Assembly: GCA_036383895.1 (NCBI GenBank)
Contig: DASVNK010000015.1
Span: forward strand, 62,001 to 126,000
Length of the DNA stretch: 64,000 nt
From: DASVNK01 sp036383895
GTDB lineage: Bacteria; Verrucomicrobiota; Verrucomicrobiia; Limisphaerales; SXQI01
Reading direction: 5' to 3'
Below are positions 24,892 to 35,380 of the stretch, in pieces (position 1 is the first letter of the stretch; every line of letters starts with the position of its first letter). The position numbers were made by a program, and so were the translations under genes. The notes below the pieces were generated by a model. It was not told where the DNA came from. It searched no databases and saw only the letters and a program-made list of their open reading frames with translations.

Positions 24892-26193
24892 CTATACCTT
24901 TGGCAATTGCCAAAGGTCGCGGCGCGCGCGGTCGAGCCATTGGTTGGCTTCTGCATCGTCCACGAACTGTTCGGCGGCGGGGTCCCATCGCAATTTCCTC
25001 CCAAGGCGGAGCATGATATTTGCGAGATGACAAACGGTGCTGACGCGGTGGCCAATCTCGACCGGGAAGTACGGATCTTTCCGCGATTTAACGCAGATCA
25101 GAAAATCGTCATGTTCGCCGGCCGGATTTGTGTAGAGCCGCACCTCGTTTTCTCCAATCTTCGAATTTAGAATCTCCTGCGAACTCGCTTCCACTTTGCC
25201 ACGCCACCCGCGATTCCCAACCCACCCGTCCGAACCAACGAACTTGATGCTAGGGTCGCCTGGTTTAGCGGTCATCGTCACGCCGTTCGCATAGCGAAAG
25301 GTTAGGTCATAATCTTTTACCGTGTCATAAAGGCCGCCGCTCCAATGCGTGCCCGTCCCCTCGACTTCAATTGGACCGCTGTGCTCGGTGTCATTGGCCC
25401 ATTGCGCGGTGTCGAAAAGATGCGTGCCCCAATCGCAAATGATTCCGCCCGAGTAATCCCAGATCCATCGGAAATTGAAATGAACGCGATCCTTTGTGTA
25501 GGGCTTGAACGGGGCAGGGCCCAGCCACATTTCGTAGTCGAGGGTTTTCGGCACCTCCTGCGGGGTGGGGTCGCCCGGACCGGTCGGTTGCCTGGGCAAA
25601 ACAACCTCGATGCGCTGGAGCTTTCCGATGCGCCGGTTGCGGACAAGTTCAGCCATGCGGTGGTATTCGGGAATGGCACGATCTTCGGTGCTGGTTTGAA
25701 AAACGCGTTTGTGTTTCCTGACCGCTGCGATGAGCACCTTGCCTTCGTGAATGGTCAGTGTCGGTTTCTCGCATTGCACATCCTTGCCGGCCTGGATCGC
25801 CATGAGACTCATGATGGTGTGCCAATGATCGGGAGTGGAGATCATCACCGCGTCAATATCCTTCCGATCGAGAATCGCGCGAAAATCCTTCGCAGCGAAA
25901 CAATCCTCGCGCCCATATCGTTCATCGACCGTCTCCTTGGCGCGATACAGGCGATTGGAATCTACATCGCACACCGCAACGATCCGAGCTTTGGGGTTCT
26001 TCAAGTAATACGACAGGTTCCACGCCGTTCCATGGTCGCCGAGGCCTATCATCCCGATCGTCACCTGGTTGCTCGGCGCATTGGCACCCAGCACATTCGC
26101 GGGAATAATCGTCGGTGCCACTCCGCTTAAAATCGCAGCCGCGCCTGCCGAACCCTTTAGAAACCGCCGCCGTGAAATAGATCGCACCTTCAT
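24892..26193 (-). CDS. Secreted Gfo/Idh/MocA-family oxidoreductase (copy 3)
   Basis: 433 residues. Clear Tat signal RSISRRRFLKGSAGAAAILSG. Rossmann start VTIGMIGLGDHGTAW; ARIVAVCDVDSNRL; EKP variant in DVQCEKPTLTI; the WIWDYSGGIICDWGTHLFDTAQW segment is typical of the substrate side. C-terminus NQWLDRARRDLWQLPKV. It heads the minus-strand pair and is divergent from copy 4 with a 117-base shared promoter gap. The three adjacent copies are diverged from one another, so they are old paralogues with probably different substrates, not a recent tandem duplication. Confidence 0.87.
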   Translation of the reverse strand: MKVRSISRRRFLKGSAGAAAILSGVAPTIIPANVLGANAPSNQVTIGMIGLGDHGTAWNLSYYLKNPKARIVAVCDVDSNRLYRAKETVDERYGREDCFAAKDFRAILDRKDIDAVMISTPDHWHTIMSLMAIQAGKDVQCEKPTLTIHEGKVLIAAVRKHKRVFQTSTEDRAIPEYHRMAELVRNRRIGKLQRIEVVLPRQPTGPGDPTPQEVPKTLDYEMWLGPAPFKPYTKDRVHFNFRWIWDYSGGIICDWGTHLFDTAQWANDTEHSGPIEVEGTGTHWSGGLYDTVKDYDLTFRYANGVTMTAKPGDPSIKFVGSDGWVGNRGWRGKVEASSQEILNSKIGENEVRLYTNPAGEHDDFLICVKSRKDPYFPVEIGHRVSTVCHLANIMLRLGRKLRWDPAAEQFVDDAEANQWLDRARRDLWQLPKV

Positions 26194-26310
26194 GAGCTAG
26201 CGCGCATTAGACTGCTATTCCTTCATGTTCTGCAAGTGTTTCAGTTTACGATTAACCCACCTTTTGTGTCGCGCGGACACTGGTGAGTTCGTTATTCTTT
26301 TCGCATAACC

Positions 26311-27723
26311 ATGAAGACCCAGATTTCTCGCCGTTCCTTCGTCAAAGGCTCGGCACTGGCCGCAGGTGTTTTGGCTGCTGCGCCGTTCAACATTCTCCAC
26401 GCGCAGAACAAAGGAGACAAAATCCGGTTCGTGCAGATCGGCTGCGGCGGACGCGGCATGGAGCACATCAATCGCGCGATCAAGGAACAGTTCACCGCTC
26501 TGGTGGAGGTGAATGAAAAGCGTATTCCTGCGATCCAGAAGTGGGCAACGGACAAAGGCGTAGATGCCTCCAAGCTCCAGCACTTCACCGATTACCGGAA
26601 GATGTTCGACAAGATAGGCAAGGACATCGACGCAATTTTCATCGCGGCGCCGAATCATCAGCACGCGTTGCCGGCGTTGATCGCGATGCAACTTGGCAAA
26701 GCGGTTTATTGTGAGAAGCCGGTTTGCCACGATATTGGCGAAGCGCGCGCGATGCGCGAAGCCGCAGCGAAATCTAAAGTCGCCACGCAAATGGGCAACC
26801 AGGGGCATTGCGACGAAGGTTATCGCAAATTATGCGAATACATTTGGGCGGGGACGATCGGGAAAGTGACGGAAACGCATAGTTGGACCGATCGCGCGAA
26901 TGGCGGCGAGGGTCCGCGCCCGCCGTATGCGCCCGCGCCGGAAGGATTGCACTGGCAGGAATGGATCGGCCCTGCGCCGTATCGCGATTACCACTCCGAC
27001 TTGCATCCGCATTCGTGGCATGGTTGGTATGATTTTGGAAATGGGTCGATCGGGAACATGGGTTGCCATGTGCTGGACGGCGCTTTCTGGGCGCTCAAAA
27101 TTGAACATCCCACCAGCATCGAGGTGGAGCACATGCGCGGCGGAAGCGATGAGCGTTACCCCATGGGCAGTCGAGTGCGCTGGGATGTGCCGGCCCGCGG
27201 CGATATGCCGCCGGTAAAAGTTTATTGGTATGAAGGATTGAACCCGACCACCACCGGGCGCCCGCAAGGGAACCTACGCGCCGCTCGCGGAGACGACCGC
27301 AACTTACCGCCGCTTTTATTGGAGCTGCGAAAGAAATATCCAGATGAAGAACTGGATGCCGGCGATAGCGGCAGCCTTTACGTCGGGGACAAGGGCGTGA
27401 TTTATACAGCCACTTACGGCGGCAAGATGCACATCGTCCCGTATGAAAAAATGAACGAGACGCCAGCCCCGCCGAAGAGCTTGCCGCGGCCAAAGAATGT
27501 TTTTGAGGATTTTCTCGATGCGGTGCGCGCCGGAAAAAACGAGACGGCAGTGCCGTTCGAATACGGCACGCGTTTAACTGAGTTCTGCTTGCTCGGAAAT
27601 TTAGCCATGAAGGCCGGCATGAACAAGAAAGTGGAGTGGGACGGCCCGAACATGAAGGTCAAGAACATCCCCGAATTGAACGCATGGGTAAAACGGCCGT
27701 ATCGGGAAGGGTGGAAAGCGTAA
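26311..27723 (+). CDS. Secreted Gfo/Idh/MocA-family oxidoreductase (copy 4)
   Basis: 470 residues. Tat signal TQISRRSFVKGSALAAGVLAAAPF. Rossmann motif IRFVQIGCGGRGMEHI, catalytic-side VYCEKPVCHDIGEARAMREA, MGNQGHCDEGYRKLCEYIWAG and GNMGCHVLDGAFWALK. C-terminal WVKRPYREGWKA is the common ending of this subgroup. Exported, NAD-dependent (tight-binding) sugar oxidoreductase by family. Convergent with fumC, 45 bases apart. Confidence 0.88.
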   Translation: MKTQISRRSFVKGSALAAGVLAAAPFNILHAQNKGDKIRFVQIGCGGRGMEHINRAIKEQFTALVEVNEKRIPAIQKWATDKGVDASKLQHFTDYRKMFDKIGKDIDAIFIAAPNHQHALPALIAMQLGKAVYCEKPVCHDIGEARAMREAAAKSKVATQMGNQGHCDEGYRKLCEYIWAGTIGKVTETHSWTDRANGGEGPRPPYAPAPEGLHWQEWIGPAPYRDYHSDLHPHSWHGWYDFGNGSIGNMGCHVLDGAFWALKIEHPTSIEVEHMRGGSDERYPMGSRVRWDVPARGDMPPVKVYWYEGLNPTTTGRPQGNLRAARGDDRNLPPLLLELRKKYPDEELDAGDSGSLYVGDKGVIYTATYGGKMHIVPYEKMNETPAPPKSLPRPKNVFEDFLDAVRAGKNETAVPFEYGTRLTEFCLLGNLAMKAGMNKKVEWDGPNMKVKNIPELNAWVKRPYREGWKA

Positions 27724-27768
27724 ATGTAGTTCGCAGGGAAATCAGGGACGGCGCGCTTGGCGTAGGGA

Positions 27769-29151
<1,383 letters not shown>

Positions 29152-29169
29152 GCTGGAAGAGTAGAACAA

Positions 29170-29662
29170 CCCGGCCCAACGCGCTATAGCTCGCGATCTC
29201 CTATACGCTCATGCCTATTCATTAATGCCCCAAGCTTCCGGGCGAGGCGTGTAGTTGGAGTAGGCATGAATTCGCGTCGATCGCGAGGCAGCCGTAAACT
29301 GCGCCTCAATGTTCGATTCCGAACGGTCGCTCAACTTCACGTTCTCCCATGAAATCGAGATCAACCGCGAGATCGAAGAGTCGCCATTTTGGCCCAGGTG
29401 AGGATTTCTGATTGTGACGAGCGGCTCGTTTCGCATAACTACGTTCCTCCGGTGCTTTAGCAAAAACTTGACCATCCTCGCGCTTGCGAAGCTCTCCATT
29501 TGCAGCCCGGAACTAACCATCACTTGTTCAGGCGGGAATAGTTTGCTCGCCGCGCCAAAATCGCCCTTCGATGGTCGATTGGCACGCAGCTCGCGAAGGA
29601 AACATAATTGAGGGAACGAACCACTTTGACTTCTGCCTCAGGAACGTCGTTCAATCAATGAT
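29170..29662. other. Intergenic stretch; possible degraded gene on the minus strand
   Basis: About 490 bases. On the minus strand a frame is open from about 29637 to 29215 (141 codons; e.g. LRELRANRPSKGDFGAASK, LFPPEQVMVSSGLQMES, MVKFLLKHRRNVVMRNEP) but with no ATG near its beginning and no recognised family. It may be a gene remnant. Nothing on the plus strand is convincing. Confidence 0.35.
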
Positions 29663-30241
29663 ATGGATTGGGACGAGTTGTATCGCAGAGGCGAGACGCA
29701 ATGGGACAAAGGCGCTCCGTCCCCGCCCATGCGCGAATATCTGCAACGCCAATCGGTGCGCGGGCGAGCCCTCGTCCCGGGCTGCGGCCGCGGCCATGAA
29801 GTAGCCTTGGCTGTCGAACATGGCTTGGACGCCTCCGGTCTCGATATCGCCCCCACCGCAATTGCCGAGGCGCAACGATTATATCCGCACCTGGCCAACC
29901 GCTTTTTCTTGGGAAGTTTATTCGATCCGCCCGGGCATTTCCGATCCGCCTTCGACCTCGTCCTGGAACATACCTGCATGAGCGCGCTCACTCCGGCGCT
30001 GCGGGCCGACTACCGCCGTGGAATCGACCTCGCGCTGCGTCCCGGCGGTTTACTCATCGGCGTTTGGTTCATCAATCCAGACCTCGATCCTGGCGAGGAA
30101 GGCCCACCGTATGCTTTCAGCGTGGAAAATCTCACCGGACTCTTCGCCGACGGTTTCGAAATCGTTGAAGATTACGTGCCGCAACCAGCATTCCCGGGGC
30201 GCGGAGGACGCGAACGCGTTCGCGTCCTCAGAAAGCTCTAA
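29663..30241 (+). CDS. SAM-dependent methyltransferase, thiopurine methyltransferase (TPMT) family
   Basis: 192 residues. WDELYRRGETQWDKGAPSPPM at the N-terminus is the TPMT-type W..rY..g.t.WD.g lead; motif I is ALVPGCGRGHEVALAV; later come LDIAPTAIAEA and DLVLEHTCMSAL. Bacterial TPMT relatives methylate small thiols, selenium or tellurium compounds, or halides (harmless-product detoxification). The real substrate is unknown. It is a stand-alone gene convergent with the phosphodiesterase. Confidence 0.85.
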   Translation: MDWDELYRRGETQWDKGAPSPPMREYLQRQSVRGRALVPGCGRGHEVALAVEHGLDASGLDIAPTAIAEAQRLYPHLANRFFLGSLFDPPGHFRSAFDLVLEHTCMSALTPALRADYRRGIDLALRPGGLLIGVWFINPDLDPGEEGPPYAFSVENLTGLFADGFEIVEDYVPQPAFPGRGGRERVRVLRKL

Positions 30242-30260
30242 TCGTAAAACTCGCGAGCGC

Positions 30261-31142
30261 CTATTTGCCGGCGCGCAGAGCCATTGTCCGCCAAATCAGC
30301 GCTGGATTATCCGTGATAATGCCGTTTACCCCAGCGTCGAGTAATTGATTCGCAAGGCCGGGTTCGTTGATGGTGTAGACCCAAACCTTCAACCCTTTGG
30401 AATGCGCGTAATCAATCGCTGATTTATCAACACTGCGACTCCAAACGACGGCGCGTGCGCCACATTTCCGTGCGGCATCGATCCACGCCGGGCTGAGTTT
30501 CTTTTCGTCATCGCTTAGCTTTTTGCCGTCCTTCGTTGAGGGAGGCCCGAGCGTGCCGAGCACTTGTGCAGGTTCCAGTCTGTGAAAGTCTGCCAGGTAA
30601 TCCCAATCGAACGCCTGCACTATTAAGGCATTCACCAGATTCTTTGAACGCAGCATTTCAACACAGGTTTTCGCGTCTCCGGCTTTGCGTTCGATTAGGG
30701 TTACGCCTTTCTTCTGGATAAACTCCAAAGCCTCGCTGAGCAGCGGCGGCTTCTCGGCTGAAAATCTTAGGTTAAACCAAGACCCAGCATCTAGCTTCGT
30801 GAAATCCCCGGCATTTTGCGCGTCGACGCGAATCCTGCTCCCGCCAAGTTTGTTCGTCGCGTCCGTGGTGCGGTCCAGAGTGTAATCGTGCATAACCACC
30901 GGAATACCATCCTTCGAATGGTGGTAATCCAGTTCGATCAGATCCGCGCCAGCAGCAATTCCGAGCTCAAACGCCGCCAAAGTATTTTCGGGCGCGACCA
31001 TCGAATAACCGCGATGCGCGATCACCAGTGGCCGCTTTTCGTTCAGCAGTTTTTCAGCAACGGTCTCTGCGCCCGCATTCATTTCGATGGAAAGCACACA
31101 ACCAATTAGCAGTAAGCACAAGCCGCTCAACCTCGCAAACAT
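30261..31142 (-). CDS. Exported glycerophosphodiester phosphodiesterase
   Basis: 293 residues from the ATG at 31142, with AGAGGAG 8 bases upstream; longer frames are unsupported. Sec signal/lipobox-like start MFARLSGLCLLLIGCVLSIE; the Cys in LLIGC could be a lipidation site. GDPD signatures: VIAHRGYSMVAPENTLAAF (catalytic His), LIELDYHHSKDGIPVVMHD (Glu/Asp metal ligands, second His), and GLKVWVYTINEPGLANQLLDAGVNGIITDNP at the end. It hydrolyses deacylated phospholipids to glycerol-3-phosphate and alcohol in the periplasm. Divergent from the CocE-type gene. Confidence 0.9.
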   Translation of the reverse strand: MFARLSGLCLLLIGCVLSIEMNAGAETVAEKLLNEKRPLVIAHRGYSMVAPENTLAAFELGIAAGADLIELDYHHSKDGIPVVMHDYTLDRTTDATNKLGGSRIRVDAQNAGDFTKLDAGSWFNLRFSAEKPPLLSEALEFIQKKGVTLIERKAGDAKTCVEMLRSKNLVNALIVQAFDWDYLADFHRLEPAQVLGTLGPPSTKDGKKLSDDEKKLSPAWIDAARKCGARAVVWSRSVDKSAIDYAHSKGLKVWVYTINEPGLANQLLDAGVNGIITDNPALIWRTMALRAGK

Positions 31143-31230
31143 CCAAATCTCCTCTGTTAAGGCTCTATTTGTGCCCTTGTCATTTGCGATTCTCCAGTAA
31201 AAATCGTGAAACAAACCCTGACCAAAAAAT

Positions 31231-32832
31231 ATGTTCCCGCGCCTCCTCATTCTGCTGATCGTTTCGCTGGTCCCAGCCTTTGCCGAAAAGGAAACCGTCA
31301 TGCTCCCAATGCGCGACGGAATAAAGCTTGCGACAGACATTTACCTTCCAACTGGCAATCCGCCCTTTCCAGTAATTCTCATTCGCACCCCGTATAACCG
31401 CGAAAGCAACGCCGCGATCGGCGCCGAAGGCATCAAGCGTGGCTTCGTGATCGTCGCACAGGATTGCCGCGGCCGCTTCGCCTCCGAAGGCGAGAATCTC
31501 CCATTCCACAACGACAAAGCGGACGGCCTCGACACCATCGAGTGGGTCGCCAAACAATCCTGGTGCAACGGCAAGATCGGCACCTGGGGCGGTTCGGCCG
31601 TCGCGATCACACAATTTCAAATGCTCGCCAGCGGCACCGATAAAATCTCCGCGCAACATCTCACCGTGGGCGCGCCCAATCTCTACGACGTCATTTACAT
31701 CAACGGCGTTTTCCGCAAATCACTCATTGAAGATTGGCTGAAAGGCGCGAAATGGAGTCCGCACGCCCTTCCGGTCTGGGAAGGCCACCCGAATTACGAC
31801 GATTATTGGCGTGAGCGCGATGCTTCGCGTCATTACAAGAATGTCGATTTTCCTGCGCTCCACATCGGCGGCTACTGGGACATCTTCGCCCAATCCACTA
31901 TCGATTCTTTCCTGGGTTACCAGGAACACGCGAAACGGACGGCCCGCCGCAAACAGAAACTGGTCATGGGGCCTTGGGCGCACGCCATCAAACAAGACAA
32001 GGTCGGCGAACTGACTTTTCGCAACGCCAAGACTCCTCCCGGCCGGGCGCACGACGCCTGGCAATGGTTCGACATGACGCTGCATTCGGACACCACGCTG
32101 CTCGATGCGGAACCCGCGGTGACTTACTACGTCATCGGCGACACATCCAATCCGAACGCTCCCGGCAACGAATGGCGTACCGCCGATCAGTGGCCGCCCA
32201 TCAAAACCAAAGACACGAAGTTCTATTTCCAGCGCGACCGCACCTTGTCGCACGAGAAACAGGTCGAAGCAGGTCCGCTTATTTATCGCTACGATCCTGC
32301 AAATCCGGTGCCCACCATCGGCGGAATCCAACTCACCATTCCCGCCGGGCCGATGGATCAGCAGAAAATTGAATCGCGAAACGACGTCCTCGTCTTTACC
32401 AGCGAAGCGCTCACCTCCCCGATTGAAGTAACGGGACGTGTCCGCGCCAAGATTTGGTTCGCGGCGGATATTCCCGACACTGATTTCGTCGCCCGTCTCT
32501 GCGACGTTTATCCGGATGGGCGCTCATTCAATTTGTGCGAAGGCGCAATCCGCACGCGCTTTCGTGAGGGCCTGGACAAAGAAAAATCGTTGAAGGACGG
32601 CGAAATCTACCCGCTGGAAATCGATCTTTGGTCCACCAGTGTGATCTTCAACGCCGGCCACCGAATCCGCGTTCATATCACTTCCAGCAGCTCGCCTGGT
32701 TACGACCCAAATCCAAACACTGGCGCCGCCTTTCGTTCAAACAACGAATCGCGCAAAGCAAACATCAAACTCTACCTCGATCCCAAGCGCCCTTCGCACA
32801 TCACGTTGCCCATTGCCACGGCAGGCCTTTAA
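31231..32832 (+). CDS. Secreted CocE/NonD-type hydrolase (X-Pro dipeptidyl-peptidase S15 family)
   Basis: 533 residues. Sec signal MFPRLLILLIVSLVPAFA. The alpha/beta-hydrolase domain starts VMLPMRDGIKLATDIYLPTG and includes RTPYNRES and VAQDCRGRFASEGE, typical of the S15/CocE family. The nucleophile region reads KIGTWGGSAVAITQFQ (Ser122); most relatives have GGSYGG here, so the elbow is atypical. A helical cap and a C-terminal jelly-roll (about 385-533: VTGRVRAKIWFAADIPDTDFVARLCDV, VFNAGHRIRVHITSSSSPGYDPNPNTG) are complete. It cleaves esters, amides or peptides in the periplasm. Its stop overlaps the convergent gene by 4 bases. Confidence 0.85.
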   Translation: MFPRLLILLIVSLVPAFAEKETVMLPMRDGIKLATDIYLPTGNPPFPVILIRTPYNRESNAAIGAEGIKRGFVIVAQDCRGRFASEGENLPFHNDKADGLDTIEWVAKQSWCNGKIGTWGGSAVAITQFQMLASGTDKISAQHLTVGAPNLYDVIYINGVFRKSLIEDWLKGAKWSPHALPVWEGHPNYDDYWRERDASRHYKNVDFPALHIGGYWDIFAQSTIDSFLGYQEHAKRTARRKQKLVMGPWAHAIKQDKVGELTFRNAKTPPGRAHDAWQWFDMTLHSDTTLLDAEPAVTYYVIGDTSNPNAPGNEWRTADQWPPIKTKDTKFYFQRDRTLSHEKQVEAGPLIYRYDPANPVPTIGGIQLTIPAGPMDQQKIESRNDVLVFTSEALTSPIEVTGRVRAKIWFAADIPDTDFVARLCDVYPDGRSFNLCEGAIRTRFREGLDKEKSLKDGEIYPLEIDLWSTSVIFNAGHRIRVHITSSSSPGYDPNPNTGAAFRSNNESRKANIKLYLDPKRPSHITLPIATAGL

Positions 32833-34343
32833 TTCTGCGCGGCGCGCAGCCGCTCATCCGCCAGATCAAGCCGATACATGATCTGGTTGTAATCGTAGCG
32901 CGGCGTCTGGCTGGTGTTGCCGGAAAAATCCGCGGTGTAAGTGCCTTCAAAATAAATCACGCGCCCGGCATCCTGGTCGAAAAACGGGTGTTGCGCCGGA
33001 TTGTAGAACGAATACTTCTCGTGGGTGACGATCTTGCGGGCTGTTTTCCAAGGACCAGTAGGATCGTCAGCCTCTGCGTACCAGATTTCGCCGAGCATGG
33101 AGGTGCCCATGATCTCGGAACAAATCAGAATCCATTTGTTGCGATACGTATTCCAGCAGACCGATCCCGCGTGCATCTGCACCACTTTGCCACTCTCCAC
33201 ATCCCGCGGTTGAAAGCGCGCCTCTTCGCGCTTCATCAATCCCGCGGCGATAAACTGCTGTTCCTCTTTTGAACCGGTTGGCGGAGAGTTCTTCGTCCAT
33301 CGATAAACCAGCTTACCCTCGAAATCCCGCAACAACTTCACCTCATTCGTCTTCGCTGAACTCCCATCCGCGATGCAAGTGAACGCTTCATATCCTTCGC
33401 TATCAATTACGGCATTCATCTCCGCGCGCACCCGCACCGCGGGAAAGTTTAGCCCAAACTGAAAATACTTCGCCCCATCGTTCGTCGTCGTGATCGGATG
33501 CCCATGCGGATGGCGCCACTTATCCGCAAGGTCCAATTCCTTCAATTGCTCGAACTCATTCTTCTCATCGTTGTAAATGGCCAAACCTCTTCCCGTCGGC
33601 CTGCTCAGCCCCTTCAACCTCGTGTAATGCGCCACCATCTTTTCCTCGCCTCGCGCATCCTTCACCGTCAGAAAACCATCCGCCCAAATCAAATCTCCCT
33701 TCGGCGGAATCGGAAACATCCCCTTCGCGAAACCGTTCTCGTCGGTGAAATATTTCAAATTCACCCCCACACTCGGATCCAATCCACGATTCGCCGGCAG
33801 ATCTGAGGTCGCGCCGCTCATGCGAAAGTTTCCGAGTGGATACGCCGCCTGAGAAGTGTCGCCCCAGAACCAGAATATTTTTCCGCGATGGATGACGCGC
33901 TGGATTGAATCCTGGCCGACGATTTTCGCGTTCAGCAGGGGTTCTTCAATCGGCGCCTTGTGTTCCAGCAAGATGGAGTCGCGATAAATTCCGGCACCGG
34001 TCGTGCGATACAATCGCTCCGCAATGTTCAGGCGTTTGATTCTCAGAACCTCCTTTGTGCCGGGCGCGAATTTGACCCGTGCTCCGCGGTAGCCGAAGCC
34101 ATCTTTTGGGAATTCGTAACCGTGGCTGCGCAGGTAAAGGAAAACGGTTTCCCCATCCAAGCCGGGTTCGTTGATGGCTACGCGGCCGGCGGAATCGGTG
34201 ATCCAGATAGCGTGATCTACGGTCTTCACTTCGACCAAGGGGACACCGCGACCGGATTTGTCATCCACCACTTGAAGTTCAAAATAGGCGGCTTGGGCAA
34301 GAAATTGCGCAAGCACAGCCAGACAGCCGAGGTGCCGAATCAT
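32829..34343 (-). CDS. Secreted beta-propeller-like protein (DUF4185-like), unknown function
   Basis: 504 residues from the ATG at 34343, giving the Sec signal MIRHLGCLAVLAQFLAQAAY. An N-terminal carboxypeptidase-regulatory/transthyretin-like domain (FELQVVDDKSGRGVPLVEVKT...) precedes a propeller-like region with GQDSIQRVIHRGKIFWFWGDT, DLIWADGFLTVKD, VVQMHAGSVCWNTYRNKWILI and GEIWYAEADDPTGPW. Such blades resemble glycosidase-type five-bladed propellers, but catalytic residues cannot be assigned. The 785-codon frame reaching 35186 runs through repetitive DNA and is not used. Confidence 0.7.
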   Translation of the reverse strand: MIRHLGCLAVLAQFLAQAAYFELQVVDDKSGRGVPLVEVKTVDHAIWITDSAGRVAINEPGLDGETVFLYLRSHGYEFPKDGFGYRGARVKFAPGTKEVLRIKRLNIAERLYRTTGAGIYRDSILLEHKAPIEEPLLNAKIVGQDSIQRVIHRGKIFWFWGDTSQAAYPLGNFRMSGATSDLPANRGLDPSVGVNLKYFTDENGFAKGMFPIPPKGDLIWADGFLTVKDARGEEKMVAHYTRLKGLSRPTGRGLAIYNDEKNEFEQLKELDLADKWRHPHGHPITTTNDGAKYFQFGLNFPAVRVRAEMNAVIDSEGYEAFTCIADGSSAKTNEVKLLRDFEGKLVYRWTKNSPPTGSKEEQQFIAAGLMKREEARFQPRDVESGKVVQMHAGSVCWNTYRNKWILICSEIMGTSMLGEIWYAEADDPTGPWKTARKIVTHEKYSFYNPAQHPFFDQDAGRVIYFEGTYTADFSGNTSQTPRYDYNQIMYRLDLADERLRAAQN

Positions 34344-34473
34344 GCGGTCAGGATAACGGCGGGCGAGAGTGGAGGCAGTAGTTTTCCCGTTAGTGGGCTT
34401 CGGTGCGCGCGCGGCGCGCTGATGGAGATTATATATGCGTCCAGTTCGGAGGTGGCGGGGACCGTAAAGACGA

Positions 34474-34589
34474 TTAACGTTATCTGCAACTTTTAAGGGG
34501 CGGAGAATCTGCAATAATCCTTTTAAGTATCTAGTAGAGAATGAATTAAATGATGTTTTTGCGTTAACGTTATCTGCAACTATCTGCAA
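34474..34589 (+). repeat. Iteron-like direct repeats TTAACGTTATCTGCAACT
   Basis: Exact 18-bp copies at 34474-34491 and 34564-34581, a third partial copy TATCTGCAA at 34581-34589 and related AATCTGCAATA near 34506. The surroundings are locally AT-rich compared with neighbouring genes. Confidence 0.75.
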
Positions 34590-34672
34590 TTTATCTGATA
34601 CTTTTGTGGACTGACGGCGGATTTTTTCACCGCAGAGGGCGCGGAGTAACGCAGAGGCGGAGCAGAGGGATG

Positions 34673-34781
34673 CTGTTTGTGACTTACAAAAAATTTCAAA
34701 CAGGCGATACAGCGCAAAAAAGTGCGATACAATGGGGCCGGAAAGGGGGTCTAGGGAGGCGATACAATTTGCGTAAGTTTT
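34673..34781 (+). repeat. 109-bp direct repeat, copy 1
   Basis: Begins CTGTTTGTGACTTACAAAAA and ends TTTGCGTAAGTTTT; contains three GCGATACA units. About 96 of 109 positions match copy 2 at 34890-34998 without gaps; repeat period 217 bp. Confidence 0.85.
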
Positions 34782-34889
34782 GGACGAGGCAACCACGATC
34801 CGGCAGTCGCGGGACGAATCAACACGAATTGGGAGCGGGGTGCGGAGGGCGTTATCAGAGGTCGGATTTAGCGGTCTGCCAAAGGTTTC

Positions 34890-34998
34890 CTGTTTTCGAG
34901 TTACAAAAAATTTTAAACAGGCGATACAGAGCGAAAGAGTGCGGTACAATAGGGTCGGAAATGGGGTCGAGAGAGGCGATACAATTTGCGTAAGTTTT
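34890..34998 (+). repeat. 109-bp direct repeat, copy 2
   Basis: Begins CTGTTTTCGAGTTACAAAAA and ends TTTGCGTAAGTTTT; partner of 34673-34781. The spacer between copies is itself about 108 bp and unlike the repeat. Confidence 0.85.
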
Positions 34999-35380
34999 TT
35001 CGGATTTAACGCAGAGAACGCCGAGGGCGCAGAGGCCGCAGAGCCTGGGCTGCCGGAAACAGTAGCAGATGGCGGCTCACTGCGGACTGCCTCAAGGTCT
35101 GAGCAGAACGGCAGGAGGTGATCGGAAATGCGGTTCATAACGTCTCCGCCAGCGAAGGGACGCAGCGGGTACGCGGTGATGCGCACTGGTGCTTTCGAGG
35201 GTGATTAGACGTTCGCTGAACGGCAGCGAGGTTCTAGTCAACCGCGGTCGCCTTCGCAGGCTGAGTTCTTTTTAACTGAGCGGGCTCGATCAGGCAAGCA
35301 GTTCTCCTCCTCGGAAGCGAAAAGTTACCTTCTTACGGACTGACCCCTTTCCCGCTTTCCCGGAAGTTACTTTCTTAACA

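Larger units (their letters stand above)
34344..35380. repeat. Repeat-dense non-coding region
   Basis: About 1 kb between two convergent-free minus-strand genes. It holds two 18-bp TTAACGTTATCTGCAACT repeats, a duplicated 109-bp block, many GCGATACA motifs, two CGCAGAGnnCGCGGAG-type dispersed repeats (about 34630-34668 and 35010-35045), and a pair of AAGTTACYTTCTTA repeats (35322-35335 and 35364-35377) around GGACTGACCCCTTTCCC. Long open frames cross it only by chance. No integrase or transposase is present. Confidence 0.7.

Noticed and set aside
34620..35045. Repeats near 34.6-35.0 kb as a CRISPR array
   Set aside because: Only two block copies of 109 bp, imperfect, with no regular short spacers and no cas genes.
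34344..35186. Long N-terminal extension (to 785 codons) of the secreted propeller protein
   Set aside because: It runs through direct repeats and dispersed repeat motifs; the ATG at 34343 begins a good signal peptide.
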